Assembly (NCBI GenBank): GCA_023398105.1
Contig: JAEWST010000088.1
Location: 1 to 26,326, forward strand
Length of the DNA: 26,326 nucleotides
DNA from: Bacillota bacterium
GTDB taxonomy: Bacteria; Bacillota; Clostridia; Acetivibrionales; DSM-1351
Reading direction: 5' to 3'
The position numbers were made by a program, and so were the translations under genes. The notes under the pieces were generated by a model. That model searched no databases. It saw nothing but the letters and a program-made list of their open reading frames with translations, and had not been told where the DNA came from. Of this stretch, positions 1 through 6,812 are shown piece by piece (within the stretch, counting starts at the first letter, position 1; every line of letters starts with the position of its first letter).

Positions 1-12
1 TATAATTGACAT
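1..12 (-). CDS. 5' end of a probable transposase gene, running off the left edge
   Basis: Only four codons (M-S-I-I) are inside the window. The start is credible because GGAGG lies nine bases upstream and a promoter lies beyond it (-35 TTCAAG, 17-base spacer, -10 TATAAT preceded by TGG). I infer a transposase from two things: the inverted repeat around the RBS, an arrangement known from insertion sequences, and my recollection that some clostridial DDE transposases begin M-S-I-I. The body of the gene is not visible, so the family cannot be named. Confidence 0.4.
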
Positions 13-89
13 GTTCAAGAACCTCCAAATGGTTGGTGTGATTGGGTTTGGTCACTTATATTATACCATATTTAGAGGTATTCTTGAAC
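13..89 (-). promoter_or_regulatory. Promoter and RBS-sequestering inverted repeat of the transposase-like gene
   Basis: On the minus strand a TATAAT box at about 61-66 is preceded, after 17 bases, by TTCAAG, part of the arm GTTCAAGAATACCTC. The second arm, GGAGGTTCTTGAAC at 13-26, contains the RBS and is its near-complement. A transcript starting at this promoter begins between the arms and leaves the RBS free. A transcript entering from outside carries both arms and could hide the RBS. Known insertion sequences such as IS10 limit transposase expression from outside transcription this way. Confidence 0.45.
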
Positions 90-129
90 CTTTTTATTGC
101 CCAAAACTACTGATTTTTCAAGGGACACA

Positions 130-146
130 GCACATTTTCCATGTGC
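130..146. repeat. Short perfect palindrome near the presumed insertion-sequence end
   Basis: GCACAT and ATGTGC flank a five-base loop. It lies just outside the promoter of the transposase-like gene and may belong to the element's terminal region, but the element's exact end cannot be fixed from one side. Confidence 0.3.
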
Positions 147-316
147 GAAAGTTGAAATATGAATTTTAAAGAATCCAGTGGGTTAATTCTAACACCATTT
201 TTGCACTAATTCAATTATTTTTTATGTCTTTTGCAAAGAAATACGAATCCCCCTAAGCAATAATCTTCTAAATAAGAAAACCTTATATTTTATTAATAAA
301 TATACAGGAAAGTTAA

Positions 317-919
317 TCATTTTAATTTTCTAACCTTTCTATTAATAATAGCTTCCAACAAACCATTTTCTAATTTACCTCCTACTGTCCTATTTAATAA
401 AAATTTATGAGAAATAGAGTTTATAAACTTATCTTCTTCATTAAATGTATTAGAAGTCGGGTAAACGTAAATCCTTGTAGTATCATATGCTCTGAAACTA
501 TCAATAGCTAAAATAGAATTTTCTACAGTGCCAAAAATCAATCTGTCAAATTGTTTTTGTTTACTCCAATGATTTAAAATTCTTATTTTTATATCTTGAG
601 CTGTCCCTATATATACTTGACAGTATTCATCAAGAACTAACATATAATATCCTGATATATTTTTATACTCATTTAAATCATATATTTGTTCGAATCCTTT
701 ATGTTTAAATAAAAATTTATTCAGTTCTTTATTAAATTCTTCTTTGTCTAATGATGCAAAATATTTAATATTTAAATCATAATTTAATAAACACTTCTCA
801 AAATGTTTTTTACACCAATCTTTATTTGAAGATTTATTATCAATAATTGCATAATTTTCTCGTGTCATTATGAATCCATATTTTGTGAACCTTAGATTAA
901 CACCAAAATAAATAGGCAT
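317..919 (-). CDS. GIY-YIG nuclease-like domain protein
   Basis: A 200-residue cytoplasmic protein. Residues 90-120 carry a GIY-YIG-like signature: G-Y-Y at 90-92, Y-I-G at 103-105, then the expected arginine at R113 in K-I-R. A downstream acidic pair (E161/E162) and N176 in L-L-N match the usual order of GIY-YIG catalytic residues. Residues 1-85 are lysine-rich and unrecognised. GIY-YIG folds usually make a single-strand cut in DNA; the substrate here is unknown. The ATG start is supported by GAAAGG eight bases upstream; the internal methionine at residue 18 has no better RBS. The gene stands alone in the island and could be a stray homing or defence nuclease. The family call is fairly secure, the function is not. 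Confidence 0.7.
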   Translation of the reverse strand: MPIYFGVNLRFTKYGFIMTRENYAIIDNKSSNKDWCKKHFEKCLLNYDLNIKYFASLDKEEFNKELNKFLFKHKGFEQIYDLNEYKNISGYYMLVLDEYCQVYIGTAQDIKIRILNHWSKQKQFDRLIFGTVENSILAIDSFRAYDTTRIYVYPTSNTFNEEDKFINSISHKFLLNRTVGGKLENGLLEAIINRKVRKLK

Positions 920-948
920 ATTTTTAACCTTTCAATAAAAAGTAGTTT

Positions 949-960
949 CTATAATCTCAT
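949..960 (-). other. Strong RBS followed by a three-codon ORF (M-R-L-stop)
   Basis: GGAGG at 966-970 is followed after five bases by ATG AGA TTA TAG. It lies about 30 bases upstream of the start of the GIY-YIG gene, in the same direction. It could be a minimal leader ORF, or the relic of a gene start broken by mutation. No other gene uses this RBS. Confidence 0.3.
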
Positions 961-1050
961 AGTAACCTCCACAGATTTTTGTGTAGAGTATATATTTTGA
1001 TTCTAACCTATCTAAATTTATTTTTTCATAAATACTTATAGCACAATGCA

Positions 1051-1632
1051 CTATTTTAACAATCGTTCTAGAATAATAATGGTTTGGTCAATTGTTGAAT
1101 TAATAGCACCAGAGATTCCTGATATACCTATGCTCTTTAAATTTTTTCCGATTTCGTTTGTTGTAATAGATTTTATGTACCACCCATCCTTTGCATACTC
1201 ATTAAGAGTTGATTCAATATTTTGAACATTTACTGAGCCTGTTTCATTATCTATGAATTCCAAAACTTTATATTCTTTTGTCATATTAGGCAACTCTTTA
1301 ATAGTATTTATCAACTTTTTATTAGATTGTATATTGGCTAGATTCAATAAAGTTTGAATATCTTCATTTGATAAATCGTCAGCAATGGCTTTAATAATAT
1401 TCTTTTTTTCTGTCTTTAGTTCAAAATATTCCTTTGGTATTTCCTTAAGATATGCTGGGTCAGAATAATATCTGAATTGGTTCGCTGATTCTTTGAAAAA
1501 CTTCTTGCCACCAAATTCTTCAACATTATCCCAATTGATAGGAATTTCCTCTTCAATTTCAAAAGTTTCATTATGCGAGTATCCATTTTCAATGAGAAAA
1601 TCATTTAATGCTTGTCTTAGTCTTTCATCCAT
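1051..1632 (-). CDS. DUF4177-like protein of unknown function
   Basis: A 193-residue soluble protein starting M-D-E-R-L-R. I chose the ATG at 1632 because GAGGAGG lies nine bases upstream; longer readings have no RBS. The N-terminal two thirds is acidic and helical with no recognised motif. The C-terminal part (about 125-193) begins E-Y-K-V-L-E-F and contains L-N-E-Y-A-K-D-G-W-Y, ending in a hydrophobic strand I-I-I-L-E-R. This is the pattern of DUF4177, a small domain of unknown function. It follows the leucine-rich-repeat gene by 13 bases, so the two form an operon. Confidence 0.6.
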   Translation of the reverse strand: MDERLRQALNDFLIENGYSHNETFEIEEEIPINWDNVEEFGGKKFFKESANQFRYYSDPAYLKEIPKEYFELKTEKKNIIKAIADDLSNEDIQTLLNLANIQSNKKLINTIKELPNMTKEYKVLEFIDNETGSVNVQNIESTLNEYAKDGWYIKSITTNEIGKNLKSIGISGISGAINSTIDQTIIILERLLK

Positions 1633-1645
1633 GCTAATTACCTCC

Positions 1646-2965
1646 TCAACAAGTAATTCTAAATCCACATAATTTTTTTTCTTTATCAAACTCCACGCTG
1701 AAGGTAATTCCAAAAGTCTTAAAAATATCTTCTAACGGATAAAGATAATTACGGTTACCAATTTTTATGACACCTTTTTCATCATTGGGCTTATATGAAT
1801 ACTCATAACTAAGTGTACCATCTTTATTAATTATTTTTCCTTCCTTATAACTTGAATTTATACTGGTGTATATAGATTTACTTTCATTTTTGAAATCATT
1901 ATTCTTTATGTCTAAGATACCATCAATAAAGGGATTGACTGATTTTAAAATGTTATACTGCTTTTTGGTTGCATTCAATAAAGTAGTAATTGAGCTAACC
2001 TCATTAATATATATTTTGTTATTTTCATCAATATAAATTTGAAAGCTATTTCTCTTAAAAAAGTAATTTTTTTTTCCATCATTTATCACAGGTATAAAAT
2101 TAAGTATATAGAACTTGTTATCTTCGGTTATTACTAAATTCTCAAAGCTTTTATAATATTCTTTAAGTTTTGACAGATTTTTCAAATATGATATATCACT
2201 AATTGAATTCCCACCAAAGGATATTTGCTCTAAATTAACAAGATTCTCTATACCTTTAAGAGTTTTTATATTATTATTGGCTATTCTAAATGTTTTAAGT
2301 CCAGTAAGATTTTTAACAATATCTATATTATTTATATCATTTCCATCAAGTGATAATGTTTTAAGACTTTTCAAATTATATAAAGCTGAAATATCAGTAA
2401 TTTTTTTATTATCTAAAATAATAGTATGTAGTTCCTTTAAATTCGCAAGCAAACCAATATCCTCTAAGTCACCCTCTGAATCTAAAATAATACTTTTTAA
2501 GTTTTTAATGTATTGTATACCTTCAAGATTGCAAATATTTTCTTTTGAATATGCATCTATCTGATTGATTTTTAGAAGGTCATCCTCATATATAGTGCCA
2601 TTTGGCTTATTGATTCCAACTCTTATGATTTTATCTAAATCCTTATCTGGGAACACAACTTCTTTACCCTTTGATGCTTTTGAATTAGTAGGTAATGAAT
2701 CTTTCTTTGTTGTAATAGCAATATTACCAGTTTTATCAACTATATGTGTTTTGCCTAAAAGGTTAGCTACACTTTTTGTATTTATATATACATTACCATT
2801 AAAACTAATTTTATCTCCACCAATAGCTTTACTATCAATTTTTACAGTAATTTGATTAAATACCGCTTTAATAGTTTTTGTTACTCCTGCTGAAAAAACA
2901 GTTGTACCTAATATTAAACAGCATACTAAAAAACCAGCTATAAACCCTTGTAGTCGTTTATTCAA
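1646..2965 (-). CDS. Secreted leucine-rich-repeat protein with a stalk-like N-terminal domain
   Basis: 439 residues beginning with a TTG codon; GGAGGG lies six bases upstream and no alternative start fits. Residues 1-26 are a Sec signal peptide: basic N-R-L-like start, then a hydrophobic core ending near F-S-A. Residues 30-90 resemble the copper-amine-oxidase N-terminal-like domain common in clostridial surface proteins (I-N-T-K-S-V-A-N-L-L). Residues about 140-290 hold five or six internalin-type leucine-rich repeats of the form L-x-x-L-x-x-I-x-L-x-x-N-x-I-x-x-I. The C-terminal part ends with a second short stalk-like motif near Y-L-Y-P-L-E-D. No LPxTG anchor or C-terminal membrane helix is seen, so it is probably released or held non-covalently. 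It probably binds a protein or cell-wall ligand. It is the first gene of a pair with the DUF4177-like gene. Confidence 0.75.
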   Translation of the reverse strand: MNKRLQGFIAGFLVCCLILGTTVFSAGVTKTIKAVFNQITVKIDSKAIGGDKISFNGNVYINTKSVANLLGKTHIVDKTGNIAITTKKDSLPTNSKASKGKEVVFPDKDLDKIIRVGINKPNGTIYEDDLLKINQIDAYSKENICNLEGIQYIKNLKSIILDSEGDLEDIGLLANLKELHTIILDNKKITDISALYNLKSLKTLSLDGNDINNIDIVKNLTGLKTFRIANNNIKTLKGIENLVNLEQISFGGNSISDISYLKNLSKLKEYYKSFENLVITEDNKFYILNFIPVINDGKKNYFFKRNSFQIYIDENNKIYINEVSSITTLLNATKKQYNILKSVNPFIDGILDIKNNDFKNESKSIYTSINSSYKEGKIINKDGTLSYEYSYKPNDEKGVIKIGNRNYLYPLEDIFKTFGITFSVEFDKEKKLCGFRITC

Positions 2966-2998
2966 TCTTATCCCTCCATGTTAACAATATTTTACTTT

Positions 2999-3027
2999 AT
3001 TGTATCGTTGCAATATGGAATTTGCAA
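2999..3027 (-). promoter_or_regulatory. Promoter of the leucine-rich-repeat gene
   Basis: -35 TTGCAA at 3022-3027, 17-base spacer, -10 TACAAT at 2999-3004. It sits about 35 bases upstream of the TTG start. Confidence 0.55.
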
Positions 3028-3170
3028 TATAATGTAAATTAATAATGCTAATATTTCTAAGTCGCTTATGCATTAACTGTAGTCGATTCCTCAATGTGCA
3101 ATGGTACTATATGTAAATAATTGCTTATTCGATATTTGTAAAATACCCCTCTACCCTTAGACAAACTAAA

Positions 3171-3192
3171 AGAAGGGTTTAATTCCCCTTCT
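3171..3192 (-). terminator. Terminator of the serine recombinase gene
   Basis: Stem AGAAGGG/CCCTTCT with an eight-base loop, followed by TTTTAGTTTG on the minus strand. The 5' arm overlaps the last codons of the recombinase gene. Confidence 0.7.
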
Positions 3193-3829
3193 CCTCTTCT
3201 GCTTCTTTATACATATCAATATATTTATACAATGTTGCTCTACCTATTCCCAGATACTTTGCAAATCCTGTTGCTGTCATGTCTCCATACTTACCATCCT
3301 TAAACCTCTTATACTCTTTAATAAAGATATCTGGTAATTCTGCTTGTGGTCTGCCTAATTTAGTTCCCTTGGCTCTTGCTGCATCTAATCCTTGATTAAT
3401 TCTTGCTACTGTTTTTTCTCTCTCCTGTTGGCTCATATGTGCTTTTAAGGTTATTACTATATCAACAACCATATTATATATGCTACTGTCCTGTGCCTTG
3501 TTATATTCGTTCATATATGGAATATCTAAGGCTATAACTCTAATTCCTTTACTCTTTAAATCCTTTAATTCGGCAATTACATCATCTGCATCCCTGCCTA
3601 ATCTATCCAAATCGGTGATTATTAAAATATCATCTTGTCGTAATGTCTTAGTCTTTAAGTCTCTATATACTTGTCGGTTCTGTGCTTTAATTGTTCCGCT
3701 TATGCGTTCCTCTACAATTTTATCAAAAGTAAATCTATTATCATTTGCATATTGTTCTAGTGTTATTTTCTGCCTGTCTGTAGTCTGTTTTTCCTTCTGA
3801 GTACTAATCCTCATATATCCATATATCAT
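3179..3829 (-). CDS. Small serine recombinase (resolvase/invertase family)
   Basis: 216 residues from the ATG at 3829, chosen because AAAGGG lies nine bases upstream; a reading six codons longer lacks an RBS. The N-terminal catalytic domain begins I-Y-G-Y-M-R-I-S with the nucleophile at Ser9. It contains I-T-D-L-D-R-L-G-R-D, the conserved arginine-bearing motif, near 75-84, then the long E helix around 115-140. Q-x-x-R-E-K-T-V and K-G-T-K-L-G-R-P mark the hinge to the DNA-binding tail. The tail ends in a helix-turn-helix (T-A-T-G-F-A-K-Y-L-G-I-G-R-A-T-L-Y-K-Y). Size and order match Tn3-type resolvases and DNA invertases, not large integrases. No transposase accompanies it. A cluster of related repeats lies directly upstream. 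Confidence 0.9.
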   Translation of the reverse strand: MIYGYMRISTQKEKQTTDRQKITLEQYANDNRFTFDKIVEERISGTIKAQNRQVYRDLKTKTLRQDDILIITDLDRLGRDADDVIAELKDLKSKGIRVIALDIPYMNEYNKAQDSSIYNMVVDIVITLKAHMSQQEREKTVARINQGLDAARAKGTKLGRPQAELPDIFIKEYKRFKDGKYGDMTATGFAKYLGIGRATLYKYIDMYKEAEEEKGN

Positions 3830-3868
3830 AGTATCAATCCCTTTCATTGATTATGATATAATTATAAT

Positions 3869-3992
3869 TGTCTACGAAATCATATCCAAATATCACAAAC
3901 AGTTATATAAAACATTTATGCCCATTTATCAGTAAATATCTGCTATTTTCTTGTACAATCAAACGTCTATGAAAACATATGATTTGTAGACA
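3869..3992. repeat. Res-like cluster of recombinase half-sites
   Basis: The motif GTCTAYGAAAWCATAT occurs at 3870-3885 and 3965-3980. Its near-complement ATATGATTTGTAGACA is at 3977-3992. The last two overlap to make a 28-base dyad (3965-3992) with TAGAC/GTCTA ends. Several inverted half-sites directly upstream of a resolvase gene are the usual layout of a res or crossover site. The assignment is inference from position and symmetry. Confidence 0.5.
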
Positions 3993-3994
3993 CA

Positions 3995-4657
3995 TCATTT
4001 CTCAATATATGCTAACATATTTATACTTTCCATTTCACTAATTGCATCCTGCTTTAATTGAATAATAAAGCTACTTGGCATCATTTGAATAACAGAGTTT
4101 TCAAAAATCTCTGTTATTTTTCTTATATTAATATTCAGCGTTTCTATAGGATTCTGAATTATGTAGCCATAAATATTATGATTTTGAGGGTCAACATGTA
4201 TATAAAAAATGTTATACTGGTCTCCCAGTCCACTAGCTACTTTCAGCTCATTATATGATATATAGAACTTATCTTCAACCCTAGATGTCGTTTTCACTTC
4301 ATATACAATCTCAACATCTCCATCTCTAATTAGAATATCGTAACCATATGAACTACTAATAGTTGATACCTGCTGTGGATTTAAATTTAAAGAATTGAGA
4401 TAGTTTAGTGCTAACTTCTCACCAAAAGCACCTAACTTATTTTTTTTAGTTACCCATTCAGGACATTTGTCAGATTCATTATCTAATTCATCGTTATAAA
4501 TTTCATCTTTGATTGACTGCTCAATCTCCTCAAATAAATCCGTCTGCAATGTCTCAACAATAGTTTCAAATCCATTATTTGTTAGCTTTACTTCTCCATT
4601 ATTGTGAAAATATTGGGGTAAATAGTCCTCAATATTATATATATATATATTATTCAT
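3995..4657 (-). CDS. DUF3883-type PD-(D/E)xK nuclease-like protein
   Basis: 220 residues from the ATG at 4657, which has AAAGGG eight bases upstream; a GTG three codons earlier is too close to that RBS. The central part (about 70-165) matches DUF3883: K-L-G-A-F-G-E-K-L-A-L with E80, Y-G-Y-D-I-L with D107, and V-Y-E-V-K-T-T with E120 and K122. These residues form a complete PD-(D/E)xK nuclease signature. DUF3883 domains occur in restriction and other anti-phage proteins. The N-terminal 60 residues are acidic and unrecognised. The gene overlaps the preceding recombinase-like gene by eight bases, so the two are translationally coupled. Nuclease activity is inferred, not shown. Confidence 0.7.
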   Translation of the reverse strand: MNNIYIYNIEDYLPQYFHNNGEVKLTNNGFETIVETLQTDLFEEIEQSIKDEIYNDELDNESDKCPEWVTKKNKLGAFGEKLALNYLNSLNLNPQQVSTISSSYGYDILIRDGDVEIVYEVKTTSRVEDKFYISYNELKVASGLGDQYNIFYIHVDPQNHNIYGYIIQNPIETLNINIRKITEIFENSVIQMMPSSFIIQLKQDAISEMESINMLAYIEK

Positions 4658-5513
4658 TGTTACCACCCTTTAAAGCACATTCTCTACAGACAATCCACTT
4701 TACACTATCAACATCACTACCATAATGGAGTAGTGCCCAATTCTCTGGAATATTTTCAAACTTTCTCTTACAAATTGAGCACATAAAAAAGTTCATTTCC
4801 CTAGTTTCTATTATATCGCTCCAAGTTAGCACCCTTCCTATCATATCGCCTATTTCAGACAATATTTTTTGATATCTCCCTTTGCCTTTATAAGTCAACA
4901 CTTTCCTTTTTTGCTGAATTATATTCGAAATTTTCTCCGAAACTTTTAAAGATTTCCCAGAACTAAAACTAAAAGTATTAGTTTTGGAATTATAATTATC
5001 TTCAACCGTCTCTAATAACTCTGCAAGAGATAACCCTAACTGATAAACAGCTTCAAATACAAAAAGGCGATTTAAATCATCTTTAAGTATATTTCTAATC
5101 TTAACAATGTCTTTTACACTTAGAGGCATTGCTCTTCTCGTATCATTTATAACTTTTTCTTTGCTCATTCGTAATTGCTCTATTTCACTAATATCATACG
5201 GAAACTGATTAGTATCACTAATCAATTTAAAAAATCCAGCTATCGCTGCAATTTTTGTGTTTATTCGGTTAGAACTTTTTGTCTTATATATAAAACTTTT
5301 TATGTCTTCTAATTTTACAGTATTTATATCCCTTTCTCCACCAATTTCTAAAAGATTAATTATAATATTTTTATATACAACTATTGTATTTTGGGTTCTG
5401 TTATTGATACTCAAACTATCCAAATATATGTTATACCACTGCTGATTATTGGGCGATAGCATTTTTAATCTTGATGGTAATGATTTTTGAACTTTACTCG
5501 TGAATTCATCCAT
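4650..5513 (-). CDS. Catalytically dead tyrosine-recombinase-like protein with C-terminal zinc ribbon
   Basis: 287 residues from the ATG at 5513, with GGGGTG seven bases upstream. Residues 25-105 look like the SAM-like core-binding domain of tyrosine recombinases (N-N-R-T-Q-N-T-I-V-V-Y-K-N). Residues 129-170 follow the start of the catalytic domain (M-P-L-S-V-K-D-I ... Y-Q-L-G-L-S-L-A-E-L-L), but the first catalytic arginine is Ser162. No H-x-x-R box and no late tyrosine are present. The tail has C-S-I-C at 245-248 and C-R-E-C at 276-279, a probable zinc ribbon. It therefore probably binds DNA without recombining it. It lies in the middle of a three-gene operon and overlaps the DUF3883 gene. 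The remote fold call is by eye; the cysteine pairs are clear. Confidence 0.6.
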   Translation of the reverse strand: MDEFTSKVQKSLPSRLKMLSPNNQQWYNIYLDSLSINNRTQNTIVVYKNIIINLLEIGGERDINTVKLEDIKSFIYKTKSSNRINTKIAAIAGFFKLISDTNQFPYDISEIEQLRMSKEKVINDTRRAMPLSVKDIVKIRNILKDDLNRLFVFEAVYQLGLSLAELLETVEDNYNSKTNTFSFSSGKSLKVSEKISNIIQQKRKVLTYKGKGRYQKILSEIGDMIGRVLTWSDIIETREMNFFMCSICKRKFENIPENWALLHYGSDVDSVKWIVCRECALKGGNNE

Positions 5514-5565
5514 TATAGACACCCCATATTCAAGCCTTTAATTTATATCTTTATAAGTAATTTTT

Positions 5566-5877
5566 TCAATAATAATTTACAGCTACCTCAATCTTTCCAA
5601 AAACCATAGAAAACAATCGATATCGTGTCGCTGTTAAAGTTTCCAATTCTCCTAAATAACTAGATTCACGAGAGGACTTTATACAAAAACCTTGCGACTT
5701 AAAAAATTCCCTAAATCCATCAAATAATTTCTGCTTCATTTTATTATATAAGCCATTTATCTTACTTTCTGAATAAAAAGAATCCTTTAGTATATCAAGT
5801 TCTAGTAACAATTTTGATTTTTCCTTATTTAATATGTCTGAATTGGATTCTCTTTTAACTATATCTTCAAAGTCCAT
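5566..5877 (-). CDS. Small unrecognised protein, first gene of the DUF3883 operon
   Basis: 103 residues starting M-D-F-E-D-I-V. The ATG at 5877 has GGAGGGG eight bases upstream; a reading 18 codons longer has no RBS. The N-terminal half is charged, lysine- and glutamate-rich, and probably helical or coiled coil. The C-terminal part ends in a hydrophobic strand (F-G-K-I-E-V-A-V). No family is recognised and no membrane segment is seen. It lies 52 bases upstream of the recombinase-like gene behind a good promoter, so it is probably co-expressed with the next two genes. It might be an adaptor or regulator, but nothing in the sequence says which. Confidence 0.55.
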   Translation of the reverse strand: MDFEDIVKRESNSDILNKEKSKLLLELDILKDSFYSESKINGLYNKMKQKLFDGFREFFKSQGFCIKSSRESSYLGELETLTATRYRLFSMVFGKIEVAVNYY

Positions 5878-5951
5878 ATTAATACCCCTCCGTATATCAT
5901 TATTTATCCTAATTGTATCCTTATTACTCATTAATTACAAGAAAATGCCAG

Positions 5952-5978
5952 ATTATATTCAGATAATATTTTTGTCAA
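5952..5978 (-). promoter_or_regulatory. Promoter of the DUF3883 operon
   Basis: -35 TTGACA at 5973-5978 and TATAAT at 5952-5957 with a 15-base spacer; reading TAATCT as the -10 gives 17-18 bases. It lies about 75 bases upstream of the first gene's ATG. The stretch from about 5979 to 6120 holds no gene; it is AT-rich. Confidence 0.5.
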
Positions 5979-6066
5979 GGAAGGGTAATAGGTTTTACTT
6001 ACAATGGTAAAATATATTATAAATTTAATTGATATAGACACTTTAAGCCATTCATTTAAAGTTTAG

Positions 6067-6163
6067 GTATAAGTTGTAGGGTAAATTATTTAAACAGTTA
6101 TAGAGTCATTTTCGATTAAATTTACAAAGAAAAAGAACCCTGCTTATGACAAGGGTCTTTGAT
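6067..6163 (-). repeat. Copy 1 of a diverged duplicated intergenic block
   Basis: This block aligns with 7935-8031 at roughly 70 percent by eye. The last part, 26 bases starting TAAATTTACAAAG (6117-6142), is identical to 7985-8010. Both copies end in a terminator hairpin after a minus-strand gene. Confidence 0.6.
6121..6159 (-). terminator. Terminator downstream of the putative immunity gene
   Basis: Minus-strand stem AAGACCCTTG/CAGGGTTCTT with one mismatch, followed by the T-rich run TTTCTTTG. It ends the transcript of the gene at 6257-6715. Confidence 0.6.
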
Positions 6164-6256
6164 AGATTTCATCAGATAAATTTTTTATATAATTACTCAA
6201 TGATATGCACATTTATTTTAACTGTTTAAATGAATTAATCTTTTAACATCCATATC

Positions 6257-6715
6257 TTATGAGAAAGCTTTTTCATAAAACTCTTTTTGTTCAGCACAAT
6301 AGCCTTTTCTTGCTATATAAACAGATTGAACAATTTTTGTATGAGGTAAGATAGGTGCATATAAACGTATGTCATTCTTAGGAGAACCCATACCTCCAAA
6401 ATCAACTTCACAATCATCAAATATGCTTTTAAATAGTTCTTCAATCTCTTCTCTTTGTTTTCCAAGAAGCTGAACATTATTCAAAAATACCTCTGACTGT
6501 TTGAAAAACTCAATTGCAGAACATATAAGAATACCTTCATTACCTACTTCATACGACACATGACAAATATTTCTGTAATCCTCTGTATCATGTAAATCAA
6601 CTTCTGATTTCTTAAATAAAGTTGGAGTAATTTTTAATATTGATTGTATCTCTTTACTTGTCATACCAAATTTAATAACATCTGTTCCTTCAAAAATCTT
6701 TAAATTAAACTCCAT
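6257..6715 (-). CDS. Putative immunity protein of a secreted toxin
   Basis: 152 residues, no signal peptide and no membrane segment, so cytoplasmic. GGGAG lies seven bases before the ATG. The sequence contains I-K-F-G-M-T-S-K-E-I-Q-S-I-L-K near the start and S-A-I-E-F-F-K-Q-S-E-V-F-L-N in the middle. This style is seen in small proteins encoded next to bacterial toxins, where a short basal motif is followed by beta strands. I cannot name a Pfam family. The main argument for immunity is position: it directly follows, on the same strand, the secreted HNH-type toxin candidate, with 97 bases between. Immunity function is inference. Confidence 0.5.
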   Translation of the reverse strand: MEFNLKIFEGTDVIKFGMTSKEIQSILKITPTLFKKSEVDLHDTEDYRNICHVSYEVGNEGILICSAIEFFKQSEVFLNNVQLLGKQREEIEELFKSIFDDCEVDFGGMGSPKNDIRLYAPILPHTKIVQSVYIARKGYCAEQKEFYEKAFS

Positions 6716-6752
6716 AGGCTATCTCCCTTTGACAATATAATGACAATTCATT

Positions 6753-6795
6753 AGAAGTATTGCAAATTATATTGTAACACATTGCAAATACTTCT
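6753..6795. repeat. Imperfect inverted repeat between toxin and immunity genes
   Basis: Arms AGAAGTATTGCAA and TTGCAAATACTTCT pair with one bulged base around a 16-base loop. The T-run lies on the plus-strand side, so it is not a typical terminator for the minus-strand toxin gene. It could be an attenuator or operator. Confidence 0.4.
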
Positions 6796-6812
6796 TTTTA
6801 TAATTATTTCAT

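Noticed and set aside
2277..2855. Plus-strand open frames opposite the leucine-rich-repeat gene
   Set aside because: They are antisense shadows with no RBS or recognisable protein features.
4650..5513. Active integrase for the island
   Set aside because: Ser162 replaces the first catalytic Arg, and no H-x-x-R box or Tyr follows.
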